In this document: one piece after another, positions 52,570 through 62,041 of the stretch | Position numbering within the stretch: the first letter of the stretch is position 1 | Layout: every line of letters begins with the position of its first letter | Assembly (NCBI RefSeq): GCF_014196345.1 | Contig: NZ_JACIDN010000002.1 | Coordinates: forward strand, 372,001 to 436,000 | DNA length: 64,000 nucleotides | DNA from: Methylobacterium brachythecii | Lineage (GTDB): Bacteria > Pseudomonadota > Alphaproteobacteria > Rhizobiales > Beijerinckiaceae | Direction of reading: 5' to 3' | Position numbers and translations under genes: made by a program | Notes under the pieces: model-generated | The model's input: the letters and a program-made list of their open reading frames with translations, nothing else | Databases searched by the model: none | Told to the model about the DNA's origin: nothing

Positions 52570-53436
52570 ATGGCGAAGGTCGCATTCCTGGGCCTCGGCG
52601 TGATGGGCTCGCCGATGGCGGGGCATCTCGCGAAGAAGGGCCACGACGTCACGGTCTACAATCGCACCCGCGCCAAGGCCGATGCCTGGGTGCAGGCGAA
52701 TGGGGGCGCCCCCGCCGACACGCCTCGCGAGGCCGCGACCGGCCAGGAGATCGTCTTCGCCTGCGTCGGAAACGACGAAGACCTGCGCAGCGTCGTTCTC
52801 GGCGAGACCGGTGCCTTCGCGGGAATGACGAAGGGCACGGTCTTCGTCGACCACACCACCGCCTCGGCGGAAGTCGCCCGCGAGCTGTCGGCAGCAGCGG
52901 ATGCGGCCGGCCTGCACTTCATCGACGCCCCGGTCTCGGGCGGACAGGCTGGCGCCGAGAACGCCGCGCTCACCGTGATGTGCGGTGGCGACGCAGCAAG
53001 CTACGCCAAGGTCGAGCCGGCCATCATGTCCTTCGCCAAGGCTTCGCGGCTGATGGGCCCGTCGGGCTCCGGCCAGCTCACCAAGATGGTCAACCAGATC
53101 GCCATTGCCGGTCTCGTCCAGGGCCTGTCGGAGGCGATCCATTTCGGCAAACGCTCGGGCCTCGACATCGAGGCGGTGCTCGACGTGATCTCGAAGGGTG
53201 CGGCCGGCTCCTGGCAGATGGAGAACCGCGGCAAGACCATGAATGCCGGCAAGTTCGATTTCGGCTTTGCCGTCGAATGGATGCGCAAGGATCTCGGCAT
53301 CGTGCTCGCCGAAGGCCGTCGCAACGGCGCGCACCTGCCCGCGACGGCCCTCGTCGACCAGTTCTACTCGGACGTCGAGGCGATGGGCGGTGGCCGCTGG
53401 GATACGTCGAGCCTCATCGCCCGCCTGGAGCGCTGA
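52570..53436 (+). CDS. beta-hydroxyacid dehydrogenase (3-hydroxyisobutyrate/tartronate semialdehyde type)
   Basis: 288 aa. NAD(P)-binding A-F-L-G-L-G-V-M-G-S-P-M-A-G-H-L at residues 5-20, substrate motif D-A-P-V-S-G-G-Q-A-G-A at about 119-129 and the catalytic Lys in K-M-V-N-Q at about 171-175. The fold and length match the 3-HIBADH/GarR/glyoxylate-succinic-semialdehyde reductase family; the specific substrate cannot be set. Its last 23 bp overlap the 3' end of miaA on the other strand. Confidence 0.87.
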   Translation: MAKVAFLGLGVMGSPMAGHLAKKGHDVTVYNRTRAKADAWVQANGGAPADTPREAATGQEIVFACVGNDEDLRSVVLGETGAFAGMTKGTVFVDHTTASAEVARELSAAADAAGLHFIDAPVSGGQAGAENAALTVMCGGDAASYAKVEPAIMSFAKASRLMGPSGSGQLTKMVNQIAIAGLVQGLSEAIHFGKRSGLDIEAVLDVISKGAAGSWQMENRGKTMNAGKFDFGFAVEWMRKDLGIVLAEGRRNGAHLPATALVDQFYSDVEAMGGGRWDTSSLIARLER

Positions 53437-54370
53437 GGCGCTCCTCGGCGATCCGTCGCACGGTCTCGGGATCGGCCCAGATCCAGTCCTCGCCCATCTG
53501 ATGACGGAACCAGGTGAACTGGCGCTTGGCGTAGCGGCGGGTGTCGCCCTGCCCTCGCGCGATCGCCTCGTCGCGCGAGATCTCGCCGTCGAGATGGGCG
53601 ATCAGCCCCGGTACTCCGTGCGCCCGCATCACCGGCAGCATCGGATCGAGCCGGCGATCCCGTAGGGCCGCGACCTCGTCGAGGGCACCCTCCTGCATCA
53701 TCGTGAGGAAGCGCGCATCGATGCGGCGGCGCAGCTCGTCCCGATCGACGTCCAGAAAGAGCTTGAGCAGCGAGCGCCCGGCCAGCGGGCCGGGAAGGCG
53801 CCGGCCCTGGAATGCGCCGATCGGCCGGCCAGTCGCCTCGAACACCTCGAGAGCGCGCATCACCCGCATCCTGTCGGAAGGGCGAAGCGTCTCGGCTCCC
53901 GCCGGATCGAGCCGAGCGAGTTCGGCATGCAGCGCACCGGTCTCGCGGCCCTCGGCGCGCGCGCGAACGGCCTCGCGCACCGCATCCGGCACCGTCGGCA
54001 TGTCGGAGAGCCCCTCGTCCAGTGCCCGGAAATACAGCCCGGTGCCTCCGACGAAGATCGGAAGGCTGCCGTTTCGCCAGACCTCTTCTAGGATTTCGGA
54101 CGTTTCACGTGAAACATTTCCTACCGAAAAATTCACAGCGCCGTCGATCGTGCCGTAGAGACGGTGCGGTGCCTGCGCCTCGTCTTCCGGAGACGGCCGT
54201 GCCGAGAGCCGTCGCAGGTCGGCATAGACCTGCATCGAGTCCATGTTGATCACGGTCCCTTGGAACCGGCGCGCCAGGGCGAGCGCCAGCGCCGACTTGC
54301 CCGAGGCCGTCGGCCCTGCGATGAGGATCGCCGCCGGCCGCCCGGCCCCTGCCTCCGTGACCGGCGACAC
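53414..54370 (-). CDS. miaA: tRNA dimethylallyltransferase MiaA
   Basis: About 318 aa from GTG 54370, chosen because GGGAG lies six bases upstream; ATG 54397 adds nine residues and would overlap the serB start by two bases. P-loop I-A-G-P-T-A-S-G-K-S at about 17-26, D-S-M-Q-V-Y, G-G-T-G-L-Y and the C-terminal R-R-Y-A-K-R-Q-F-T-W-F-R motif. Adds a dimethylallyl group to A37 of UNN-decoding tRNAs. Divergent from serB. Confidence 0.93.
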   Translation of the reverse strand: MSPVTEAGAGRPAAILIAGPTASGKSALALALARRFQGTVINMDSMQVYADLRRLSARPSPEDEAQAPHRLYGTIDGAVNFSVGNVSRETSEILEEVWRNGSLPIFVGGTGLYFRALDEGLSDMPTVPDAVREAVRARAEGRETGALHAELARLDPAGAETLRPSDRMRVMRALEVFEATGRPIGAFQGRRLPGPLAGRSLLKLFLDVDRDELRRRIDARFLTMMQEGALDEVAALRDRRLDPMLPVMRAHGVPGLIAHLDGEISRDEAIARGQGDTRRYAKRQFTWFRHQMGEDWIWADPETVRRIAEERLSAPGGR

Positions 54371-54395
54371 CCACTGCTCCCTTCGTGATCCTGGC

Positions 54396-55292
54396 ATGAC
54401 CCTCGTCGCGACGCTGATAGCAAACCCGGTCCGTCCCGCCATCACCGGCGCGATCCTGAGCGATGCCCGCGAGACGCTGGCGACGGAGCATCCGCCGCGC
54501 CTGCTGTATCACGGCGTGGCGGCCGAATTCCTGGTCGATGCGCCGATCGAGCGGGCGCAGGAACTGACCTCCCGACTCGACGAGCGCTTCGCCGGCGAGC
54601 CGTTCGACGTGGCCGTGCTGCCGGCCGGTCCGCACCGGCGCAAGCGGCTGTTCCTGGCTGACATGGATTCGACCATGATCGAGCAGGAATGCATCGACGA
54701 ACTCGCCGACGTCCTCGGCATCAAGGCCGAGGTTGCGGCGATCACCGAGCGCGCCATGCGCGGCGAGATCGCCTTCGAGCCGGCCCTTCGCGAGCGCGTC
54801 GCCCTGTTGAAAGGGCTCCCGGCGACGGTGGCCGACGATCTCATCGCGACGCGCATCGCCCTGACGCCGGGCGGCCGGACGCTATTGGCGACGATGAAGG
54901 CGCACGGCGCCCATACCTGCCTGGTCTCCGGCGGCTTCACGCTGTTCACCGGCCCGATCGCCGGCATGATCGGCTTCGACGAGACGCGCGCCAACAGGCT
55001 CGACCTCGCCGACGGCAAGCTCGCCGGCACCGTAGCGGAGCCCATCGTCGGGGCGGAGGCGAAGCGCGCGACGCTTCTGGAATTGCAGGAAAAGCTCGGC
55101 CTCGCACCGGAGGACACCATGGCGGTGGGCGACGGCGCCAACGATCTCGCCATGCTCGGCGAGGCCGGTATCGGCGTGGCGTTCCGGGCCAAGCCGGCCG
55201 TTGCGGCGGCTGCCCGAGTCAGGATCGAGCACGGGGACCTGACGGCGCTGCTCTACCTGCAGGGTTATTCCGCGGCGGAGTTCGTGGCGTAG
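54396..55292 (+). CDS. serB: phosphoserine phosphatase SerB
   Basis: 298 aa from ATG 54396. HAD phosphatase: motif I D-M-D-S-T-M-I-E-Q-E at about 89-98 (nucleophile Asp), motif II S-G-G-F at about 176, Lys in E-A-K-R, and motif III G-D-G-A-N-D at about 246-251. The N-terminal 80 residues are the ACT-like part of proteobacterial SerB. Final step of serine synthesis; serine also feeds the serine cycle of methylotrophs. Its start overlaps the longer reading of miaA by two bases. Confidence 0.93.
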   Translation: MTLVATLIANPVRPAITGAILSDARETLATEHPPRLLYHGVAAEFLVDAPIERAQELTSRLDERFAGEPFDVAVLPAGPHRRKRLFLADMDSTMIEQECIDELADVLGIKAEVAAITERAMRGEIAFEPALRERVALLKGLPATVADDLIATRIALTPGGRTLLATMKAHGAHTCLVSGGFTLFTGPIAGMIGFDETRANRLDLADGKLAGTVAEPIVGAEAKRATLLELQEKLGLAPEDTMAVGDGANDLAMLGEAGIGVAFRAKPAVAAAARVRIEHGDLTALLYLQGYSAAEFVA

Positions 55293-55306
55293 TGCCACGC
55301 CACAAA

Positions 55307-55352
55307 CGCCGTCATTCCGGGGGCGCCGTAGGCGAACCCGGAATGACGGGCG
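55307..55352. terminator. bidirectional hairpin between serB and degP
   Basis: CCGTCATTCCGGG (55309-55321) pairs exactly with CCCGGAATGACGG (55337-55349), with a 15-nt loop. It sits between convergent genes. The CGTCATTCCGGG palindrome is a frequent intergenic sequence type in alphaproteobacteria, like the CGTCATTGCGAG repeat at 24107. Confidence 0.7.
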
Positions 55353-55361
55353 TGTGAGCGT

Positions 55362-56912
55362 TCAGTCCAGCCCCAGCGCCACGAACCGCACGTCCCCGCT
55401 CGCGCCCGCGATGAGCAGCAGAACGGACTTCCGCGATTCCTTCTTCAGCGCTTCGACCTTCTTGGTGACGTCGGCGGGCGTGCTGACCGCTTCCTGGCCG
55501 ACCTCGACGATGACCTCGCCGGGGGAGATGCGCTTGTCGGCCGCCGTGGAATTCGGGTCGACGCGGGTGACCACGACGCCCTTCACGGTGTCCTTGATGT
55601 TGAACTTCTTGCGCAGCTCGTCGGTCAGGCCGGAGAGGTTGAGGCCGAGGGCCTGACGAACGGCGCTCTCGGGTTCGGCCTGCTTGACGTTGGCGAGCTG
55701 AGCCTTCTCGCCGTCTTCGAGGCGGCCGAGCAGCACCGACTTCGTCATCTCCTCGCCCTTGCGGACCACCACGACTTCGACGGTCTTGCCCACCGGCGTC
55801 TGAGCGACGATGCGCGGCAGCTCGCTCGACGACTTCACGGCGGTGCCGTTGAACTTCGTGATCACATCACCGACCTCGAGACCGGCGGGCTTAGCCGGAC
55901 CCTTGTCGTCGACGCCGGCGATCAGCGCACCCTTCGGACCGCCCTTCAGGCCGAGCGCCTCGGCGGTGGCCTCGTCGACGGTCTGAATGCGCACGCCGAG
56001 CCAGCCGCGGCGGACCTCGCCGAACTCGCGGAGCTGGTCGAGCACCGGGCTCGCGGTGTTCGAGGGCACGGCGAAGCCGATGCCCACCGAGCCGCCCGAA
56101 GGCGAGAGGATCGCCGTGTTGATGCCGATGACCTCGCCGTTCATGTTGAACAGCGGGCCGCCCGAATTGCCCTTGTTGATGGCCGCATCGGTCTGAATGT
56201 AGTTGTCGTAGGGACCGGACTCGATGTTGCGTCCGCGTGCCGAGACGATGCCGGCGGAGACCGAGCCGCCCAGGCCGAACGGGTTGCCGATCGCCATCAC
56301 CCAGTCGCCCGGACGCATCTTGTCGGAATCGCCGAACGGCACCGACTTGAGAGGCTTGCCGGCCTCGGGCTTCACACGGAGGATGGCGAGGTCGATCTTC
56401 GAATCCTTGCCGACGATCTCCGCCTTCAGCTTCGAGCCGTCATGCAGGATGACCTGGATGTCGTTGGCGTCGCCGATGACGTGGTTGTTGGTGATGACGA
56501 GGCCGGCCGCATCGATGATGAAGCCGGAGCCGAGGGAGTTCGACTTGCGCGACTGGCGCTGGCTATCGTCATCGCCCTTGTTGTTGTCGCCGCGCTGACC
56601 GCGCTTCTTGAAGAACTCCTCGAACAGATCCTCGAAGGGCGTGCCCTGCGGCAGCTGCGGCATCGCCCGGCCGCCGCGCGCGGATTTCTCGACGGTGGTC
56701 GAGGCCGAGATGTTCACCACCGCGTCCGTGACCTGCTCGGCGAGGTCGGCGAGCGATTCCGGACCCTTGGCCAGGGCCGCCTGCGGCACCAGCGCGGGCG
56801 CCACCGAGATCGGCAGCACCGCAGCGATCATCACGGCAGCGAGTGCCGATCTCGCGCGCTGGCAGAGGGCCGGGCGGCCGTGGCCCGATACGGCGCTCAT
56901 GGCGAGACGCAT
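55362..56912 (-). CDS. degP: periplasmic serine endoprotease DegP/Do family
   Basis: 516 aa, ATG 56912 behind AAGGAA. Sec signal to about residue 48; the protease domain carries the triad His in I-T-N-N-H-V-I-G, Asp in K-I-D-L-A-I-L-R-V and Ser in G-N-S-G-G-P-L-F-N. Two PDZ domains follow (about 290-385, 405-510). A charged, Gln/Lys-rich LA-loop-like insertion (Q-R-G-D-N-N-K-G-D-D-D) sits before the His. Degrades misfolded periplasmic proteins. Placed behind hflK-hflC, the common alphaproteobacterial order. Confidence 0.94.
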   Translation of the reverse strand: MRLAMSAVSGHGRPALCQRARSALAAVMIAAVLPISVAPALVPQAALAKGPESLADLAEQVTDAVVNISASTTVEKSARGGRAMPQLPQGTPFEDLFEEFFKKRGQRGDNNKGDDDSQRQSRKSNSLGSGFIIDAAGLVITNNHVIGDANDIQVILHDGSKLKAEIVGKDSKIDLAILRVKPEAGKPLKSVPFGDSDKMRPGDWVMAIGNPFGLGGSVSAGIVSARGRNIESGPYDNYIQTDAAINKGNSGGPLFNMNGEVIGINTAILSPSGGSVGIGFAVPSNTASPVLDQLREFGEVRRGWLGVRIQTVDEATAEALGLKGGPKGALIAGVDDKGPAKPAGLEVGDVITKFNGTAVKSSSELPRIVAQTPVGKTVEVVVVRKGEEMTKSVLLGRLEDGEKAQLANVKQAEPESAVRQALGLNLSGLTDELRKKFNIKDTVKGVVVTRVDPNSTAADKRISPGEVIVEVGQEAVSTPADVTKKVEALKKESRKSVLLLIAGASGDVRFVALGLD

Positions 56913-56962
56913 GGTGCGGTTCCTTCTTGAAGCGTGCCTATAGATCGGCGCCGATCGCGCGC

Positions 56963-56994
56963 GATCAAGAGCGGCGCGTGGGCCGCTCTTGATC
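56963..56994 (-). terminator. hairpin between hflC and degP
   Basis: GATCAAGAGCGGC (56963-56975) and GCCGCTCTTGATC (56982-56994) form a perfect 13-bp stem with a 6-nt loop, in the 89-bp gap on the reverse strand. There is no T-run after it, so attenuation or processing between hflC and degP is as likely as termination. Confidence 0.55.
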
Positions 56995-57001
56995 GTGGCC
57001 G

Positions 57002-57910
57002 TCAGGGCTTGGCGCTCGCCGCCGGGCGACCCATCGGATCGCTGAAGTAGCGGAAGAACGACGAGTTGGGGCTGATCACCAGGCGCGTGTCCTGCCCCTT
57101 CATGCTCTGCTCGTAGGCCTGCATCGAGCGGTAGAAGGCGAAGAAGTCGGCGTCTTTGCCGAAGGCTTCGGCTAGGATGCGGTTCCGATCGGCTTCGCCC
57201 TGGCCGCGCAGCTTCTCCGAACTGCTCGTGGCATCGGCGAGCAGAACGGTGACCTCCTTGTCGGCCTTGGCCTTGATGGTGGCCGCCGCCTGGTCGCCGT
57301 TGGCGCGGATGTCGGCCGCCTCGCGCTTCCGCTCGGAGGTCATCCGGTCGTAGACCGCCTGCGAGTTCTTGGCGGGCAAGTCGACGCGGGTCATGCGCAG
57401 GTCGACGATCTCGACGCCGAGCTGCTTAGCCTGCTTGTTCACGTCCTCCTGGATCTCGTTCATCAGCTCGACGCGGTCGGTCCGCACGATAGCGTCGCGG
57501 CTGGAGCGGGCCAGCACGTTGCGCAGGGACGAGTTGGTGAAGCTCGACAGCCTCTGGTTCGCCAGAGGAATGTTGCCGACCGACTGGTAGAACTTCAGCG
57601 GGTCGACGATCCGGTAACGCACGAAGGCGTCGACCTCGAGGTTCTGGCGGTCGGCGGTGAGCAGGGTCTGGACCGGCAGGTCGAGATCGAGCACGCGCTT
57701 ATCGAAGATGACGACCGAGTCGGTGAACGGCACCTTGAAGTAGAGGCCGGGCTTGGTCTCTCCGTGCGGGTTCAGCACGGCGCGTACGCGGCCGAGCTGG
57801 AGCACGAGCGCCTGCTGCATCTGCCCGACGGTGAAGACCGACGCATAGAGGCCGACGACGACGAGACCTGCGAGGACGATCAGTCCAGTGCGGAAGGCGG
57901 AGCCGTTCAT
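57002..57910 (-). CDS. hflC: FtsH protease modulator HflC
   Basis: 302 aa. N-terminal membrane anchor (L-I-V-L-A-G-L-V-V-V-G-L-Y-A-S-V, about 10-25), then an SPFH/band-7 domain (Q-A-L-V-L-Q-L-G-R-V at about 34, F-D-K-R-V-L-D-L-D) and a coiled coil with M-T-S-E-R-K-R-E-A-A-D-I-R-A. With HflK it forms a large inner-membrane assembly around FtsH that restrains its proteolysis. Its ATG overlaps the hflK stop (ATGA). Confidence 0.95.
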   Translation of the reverse strand: MNGSAFRTGLIVLAGLVVVGLYASVFTVGQMQQALVLQLGRVRAVLNPHGETKPGLYFKVPFTDSVVIFDKRVLDLDLPVQTLLTADRQNLEVDAFVRYRIVDPLKFYQSVGNIPLANQRLSSFTNSSLRNVLARSSRDAIVRTDRVELMNEIQEDVNKQAKQLGVEIVDLRMTRVDLPAKNSQAVYDRMTSERKREAADIRANGDQAAATIKAKADKEVTVLLADATSSSEKLRGQGEADRNRILAEAFGKDADFFAFYRSMQAYEQSMKGQDTRLVISPNSSFFRYFSDPMGRPAASAKP

Positions 57911-59082
57911 CGGGCAGCTCCACCGCGGCCGGCGAGGTCGCCGAGGGGCAGGATGGGCAGCACGCCCGCGGCATTGGCGCCGGCAGCGCCGGTCCCGCTC
58001 TGGTCGATGATGACCTTGTTCACGGAGCCCAGAACCTTCTCCATCGTCTCCAGGAAGATGCGCTCGCGACTGACGTCGGGCGCGGCCTTGTAGGCGTTGT
58101 AGACCTGCGTGAAGCGCGCGGCCTGACCGCTCGCCTCAGCGGTGGCCTGATCGCGATAGGCCTCGGCCCCCTGCACGATCTGCGACGCGCGGCCACGGGC
58201 CTGCGGCACTTCGCGGCTGGCATAGGTCTCAGCCTCGTTGCGGGCGCGCTGCGCGTCCTGCTGCGCGGCGTTCACGTCGATGAAGGCCGGCCGGACCTCG
58301 GGAGGCGGGTTCACGCTGGTGAGCTGGACCACCTCGATGCGCACGCCGGCGCCGTACTCGTCGAGCGCGGTCTGGAGGATCTCCTTGACCTCCTGAGCGA
58401 TGCTCGACTGCTCGTTGGTGAGGATCGCCTGGATGTTGCGGCGGCCGATCACCTCGCGCATGGCGCTCTCGGAGATCGCCTTGATCGTTCCCTCGGGGTT
58501 CTCGAGGTTGAACACGTAATCATCCGCCTTGAGCGGGTTGATGCGCCACTGCACCTCGAAGTCGAGGTCGACGATGTTCTCGTCGCCGGTGAGCATCAGG
58601 CTCTCTTCGGGCACGTCGCGCTGACGCGCCGCACCGGCGCCGGCCCGGTAGCCGACCACCACCGAGTTCACCTGGCCGACATTGGGTTTGACCACGCTGC
58701 CGATCGGATAGGGGAAGTTGTAGTTCCAGCCGGACGCAGTCTGGCCGGTATAGCGCCCGAACACCGTGTTGATGCCGACCTCGTTGGGCTTCACCGTGTA
58801 GAGGCCGGTGAGCAGCCAGACGCCGACGAGGATCACGGCGACGAAGAGCAGGCCCTTGCCACCACCGAAGCCGCCGCCGGTGCCGGAACCGCCGGGGATG
58901 ATCCCACGCAGGCGATCCTGACCGCGGCGGATCAGATCTTCCAGGTCGGGAGGCGTCTTACCGCCACCACCGCCTCCGCCGCCCCAGGGTCCGCCACCGC
59001 CGCCATTGCCACCGCCGGGACGGTTGCCCCAGGGGCCGCCTCCCCCACCGCTGCCGCCGCCGCTCTGATTGCTCCAAGGCAT
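57907..59082 (-). CDS. hflK: FtsH protease modulator HflK
   Basis: 391 aa from ATG 59082 (MPWSNQSGGGSGGGGG); an extension to 59226 lacks support. The first 40 residues are Gly/Pro/Trp repeats, then P-P-D-L-E-D-L-I-R-R-G-Q-D-R-L (typical HflK), one membrane helix (L-L-F-V-A-V-I-L-V-G-V-W-L-L, about 80-95) and an SPFH domain with Y-T-V-K-P-N-E-V-G-I-N-T-V-F-G. Partner of HflC, with which it overlaps by four bases. Confidence 0.95.
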   Translation of the reverse strand: MPWSNQSGGGSGGGGGPWGNRPGGGNGGGGGPWGGGGGGGGKTPPDLEDLIRRGQDRLRGIIPGGSGTGGGFGGGKGLLFVAVILVGVWLLTGLYTVKPNEVGINTVFGRYTGQTASGWNYNFPYPIGSVVKPNVGQVNSVVVGYRAGAGAARQRDVPEESLMLTGDENIVDLDFEVQWRINPLKADDYVFNLENPEGTIKAISESAMREVIGRRNIQAILTNEQSSIAQEVKEILQTALDEYGAGVRIEVVQLTSVNPPPEVRPAFIDVNAAQQDAQRARNEAETYASREVPQARGRASQIVQGAEAYRDQATAEASGQAARFTQVYNAYKAAPDVSRERIFLETMEKVLGSVNKVIIDQSGTGAAGANAAGVLPILPLGDLAGRGGAAR

Positions 59083-59562
59083 TCTCGACGTAGACTCCTG
59101 CTCCGGCTCCGATCCGCAGGATGCCGCCCGCTCCGAACGGCGCCCCACCACGATCGATCGCTGGATTCCCGCTGCCGGAAACGACTTAACGGATCCGTAT
59201 GGTCGAGCGCACCTGATTGGCCGCACCCGTTCATGTCAAGGCCGTGAGGTGGGCATCCGCAACCTCCGCCGCAACGCCCAAAACATCGCGTGCAGCCGCG
59301 CACGGGCTGCAAAAAACCTTGATCATGCCGGGATGAAATCGAGATCTGCGCCAGATGGATGAACGGCATCTCAAGCGTGTCCGTCGCGCCAGAGCAGGCA
59401 GCCGCTCTTTTGAACTCCCGCCCTAAAAACTAGATTCGATCTAATGGGAACTCCCGGCTAGGAAGGCTGAATAAGCGAACCCTCCCTTAACGGCCATGGC
59501 GAATCATGTCCGCTCGCCCCCAGAGCAGCAATGCAACCGCTGCTTGAAAAAATGATTGAAGC
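59083..59562. other. 480-bp intergenic region between hflK and the DHFR gene
   Basis: No credible gene. The hflK promoter should lie in the left part. TGCAGCC (59291-59297) and GGCTGCA (59304-59310) form a small inverted repeat followed by AAAAAA on the forward strand. From about 59410 rightwards the DNA becomes AT-richer, merging with the DHFR gene; I searched the reverse strand for a remnant of a native folA and saw none. Confidence 0.5.
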
Positions 59563-60249
59563 ATGAAGCCTATCGAACGCCCGATGCCTTCAATTTCTTA
59601 CATTGTGGCACGCAGCAGGCCCGGCGATGTAATCGGCTGTGAAAATCAACTACCCTGGCGCATTCGCACCGACATGAGATTTTTCCGTAAAGTTACGGAA
59701 AATCATGTGGTTATCATGGGGCGGAAAACATTTGAATCACTAGGTCGCCCGCTACCGAACAGGATAAATATAATTCTTTCGAGGTCGAATGAAGCAGATG
59801 GCAAAGATCTGTTTTGGGCAACAAACAGAGAAATGGCTTTGTTTCTTGCAGACACACATTCAATATTAAAAGAGAAAAGTGAAATTATCGTAATTGGCGG
59901 AGCTCAGATTTACAAAATTTTTTCGGATTTGTTTACAAAAATCTATCTTACAGAAGTTTTTCATCAAATTGAAAATGGAGACGCGCATTTCACAGAACGC
60001 TTTGATAAGCGCTATTGGGCTGTCACCGAAAGTCAAAGCTGGCCCGCATCTGACCACGATCAATATCCATTTGAAATTAATGTTCTTGAGCGACGGAATA
60101 AATATGTTAGACACCGAGAAATCAGTGATTTCTACGTCGGAAATCAAAAAGATAAAGTAAGCAGCTTTTTACCTGTTCTTGCTGACAAACTTTCAAAACC
60201 TACGCCTGAAGAGAACCGTCAAGCAATTTTGCCACTAAAAGTTGCATGA
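59563..60249 (+). CDS. dihydrofolate reductase, AT-rich and probably acquired
   Basis: 228 aa. DHFR core: I-S-Y-I-V-A-R-S, N-Q-L-P-W-R-I-R-T-D-M-R-F-F with the substrate Asp, V-V-I-M-G-R-K-T-F-E-S-L-G, N-I-I-L-S-R, I-I-V-I-G-G-A-Q-I-Y. The core ends near residue 177 (I-N-V-L-E-R-R); 50 extra residues follow with no known counterpart. Bases 59881-59940 contain only 18 G/C of 60, against 60-70% around it. In related genomes folA lies on the thyA strand between thyA and hflK; here the gene points the other way, convergent with thyA and ending 4 bp from its stop. This suggests displacement of native folA. Whether it confers trimethoprim tolerance is unknown. Confidence 0.87.
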   Translation: MKPIERPMPSISYIVARSRPGDVIGCENQLPWRIRTDMRFFRKVTENHVVIMGRKTFESLGRPLPNRINIILSRSNEADGKDLFWATNREMALFLADTHSILKEKSEIIVIGGAQIYKIFSDLFTKIYLTEVFHQIENGDAHFTERFDKRYWAVTESQSWPASDHDQYPFEINVLERRNKYVRHREISDFYVGNQKDKVSSFLPVLADKLSKPTPEENRQAILPLKVA

Positions 60250-60252
60250 TAC

Positions 60253-61047
60253 TTAGACCGCCACCGGAGCCTTGATGGCCGGATGCGGCGCGTAGCCCTC
60301 GATGGCGATGTCCTCGAACGTGAAATCGAACAGCGACCGCACCTCGGGGTTCAGGCGCAGGGTCGGCAGGGCGCGCGGCGCGCGGGCGAGCTGGGTCTGC
60401 GCCTGTTCGAGGTGGTTCAGGTAGAGATGGGCGTCGCCGAACGTATGGACGAAGTCGCCCGCTCGTAGGCCGGTGATCTGGGCGATCATCGCGGTGAGCA
60501 GGGCGTAACTCGCGATGTTGAAGGGCACGCCGAGAAAGACGTCGGCCGAGCGCTGATAGAGCTGGCAGGAGAGCCGGCCCTCCGCGACGTAGAACTGGAA
60601 GAGGCAATGGCAGGGGGCAAGCGCCATCTTGTCGAGATCGGCCGGGTTCCAGGCCGAGACGATGAGGCGGCGCGAATCCGGGTTCGCCCGAATCTGCTCG
60701 ACGACCTGTGCGATCTGGTCGACCGTCGAGCCGTCTCGTCGCTCCCAAGAGCGCCATTGCTTGCCGTAGACAGGGCCGAGATCGCCGTTTGCATCGGCCC
60801 ATTCGTCCCAGATGCTCACGCCCTTGGCCTGAAGCGAGCGGACATTGGTCTCGCCTGCCAGGAACCAGAGCAGCTCGTGGATGATCGAGCGCAGGTGTAG
60901 CTGCTTCGTCGTGACGAGCGGAAAGCCTTTTTCCAGATCGAAGCGCATCTGGTGGCCGAACACGGAGAGCGTGCCGGTGCCGGTGCGGTCGTCCTTGCGG
61001 ACGCCCTCGTCGAGGATGCGTCGGAGAAGCTGCTGATAGACCTGCAT
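60253..61047 (-). CDS. thyA: thymidylate synthase ThyA
   Basis: 264 aa, the canonical short bacterial length, from ATG 61047 ([15 protein letters not shown]). [11 protein letters not shown] loop at about 21-31, W-D-E-W-A at about 80-84, the nucleophile Cys in [11 protein letters not shown] at about 144-154 and [16 protein letters not shown] at about 166-181. Makes dTMP from dUMP with methylene-THF and yields dihydrofolate, the substrate of the neighbouring DHFR. Confidence 0.96.
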   Translation of the reverse strand: MQVYQQLLRRILDEGVRKDDRTGTGTLSVFGHQMRFDLEKGFPLVTTKQLHLRSIIHELLWFLAGETNVRSLQAKGVSIWDEWADANGDLGPVYGKQWRSWERRDGSTVDQIAQVVEQIRANPDSRRLIVSAWNPADLDKMALAPCHCLFQFYVAEGRLSCQLYQRSADVFLGVPFNIASYALLTAMIAQITGLRAGDFVHTFGDAHLYLNHLEQAQTQLARAPRALPTLRLNPEVRSLFDFTFEDIAIEGYAPHPAIKAPVAV

Positions 61048-61123
61048 GGTCCCGAGGATACGGCGCGAGAGGCCGCGCAGGAACCCGCCACGAACGGCCG
61101 CGCACAAGCTTGGCCGCCGGGGT

Positions 61124-61996
61124 TCAGTCGGAAACCGGCCAGAGCAGGTAAGTGATCAGGGCCAGGTTGCTCCAACCGTGCAGCAGCATGCAGGGCCAGA
61201 GCCGGCCGGTCCGCCACCGCAGCCAGCCGAGGGTGATCGCGAGGGGCAGCAGTGAAACCGGCCGCGCGATGCCGCCGGATTCGGAGAGATGGGCGAGCGA
61301 GAAGAGGAGCGCGGTGGCGGCGATGGCGCCTGCGGGCCGCATGATCCGGCTCGCCCGGGCGAAGGCCTCGCCGCGCATGATCAGCTCCTCGGCGACCGGC
61401 GCGAGCACGACGACGTAGGCGAACCATCCCGCGACCGAGACGGGCGACAGGAACGGGGAGAGATGGATGCCCTGGGCGACCCCGCCGTTCAGGGCGCGGG
61501 CGGTCTCGGTCACCCAGACGATGTGGATGACCGGCCAGACCGCCAACAGGAGCCACAGCCGCAACGGGCTGCTCCTGCGCGGTTCGGCGGGAACGGTCAG
61601 GGCCAGCCTGCGGCGCCAGGCCGCTCCGTCCATCCAGAGGGCGAGGCCCACGACGAGCGCTGCGACCAGCACCTGTCGCAGAATGTCGGCAGCGACACCC
61701 CGGCCGGCGATTTCACGCAGCGGCAGACGCGGACGGAGGGCCTCCGGCGTGAAGACGTCGACGCCGATCCTGAGATCCGCCCCGACGCGCACGACGAGAA
61801 TGGCGAGCAGGCTCGCCAAGGTGAGAAGGCCGATGGGAACCGCAACGAACAGAAGCGCTTGGAACAGCCACGCGACCAGACCGAGCGCGGGAAGCGGCGC
61901 GGGCGGAGCGCGGTCTGCTTCGTCGTCGGGCGCATTGCCAGCGTGCACGGGAGCAACAGCCGCATCATCGAGCAGGGGGGCGTGCGGATCGCTCTT
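61124..61996 (-). CDS. CPBP family intramembrane glutamic protease
   Basis: About 290 aa; no ATG is available, so TTG 61996 (or TTG 62041) must start it. The first 40 residues are Pro/Ala/Asp-rich and cytoplasmic, then about seven membrane helices. CPBP motifs: [14 protein letters not shown] (Glu-Glu and Arg), F-S-L-A-H-L and L-L-H-G-W-S-N, giving the catalytic Glu and two His. Such proteins are Rce1/abortive-infection-like proteases or bacteriocin self-immunity factors; substrate unknown. It is divergent from ssrA. Confidence 0.83.
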   Translation of the reverse strand, partial: KSDPHAPLLDDAAVAPVHAGNAPDDEADRAPPAPLPALGLVAWLFQALLFVAVPIGLLTLASLLAILVVRVGADLRIGVDVFTPEALRPRLPLREIAGRGVAADILRQVLVAALVVGLALWMDGAAWRRRLALTVPAEPRRSSPLRLWLLLAVWPVIHIVWVTETARALNGGVAQGIHLSPFLSPVSVAGWFAYVVVLAPVAEELIMRGEAFARASRIMRPAGAIAATALLFSLAHLSESGGIARPVSLLPLAITLGWLRWRTGRLWPCMLLHGWSNLALITYLLWPVSD

Positions 61997-62041
61997 CAAA
62001 ACCGCCCCCGGTCCCTCTATATTCGCGGTTGCCGGTCGCAA

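Noticed and set aside
59083..59562. Remnant of a native folA
   Set aside because: No reverse-strand frame in this gap shows DHFR motifs.
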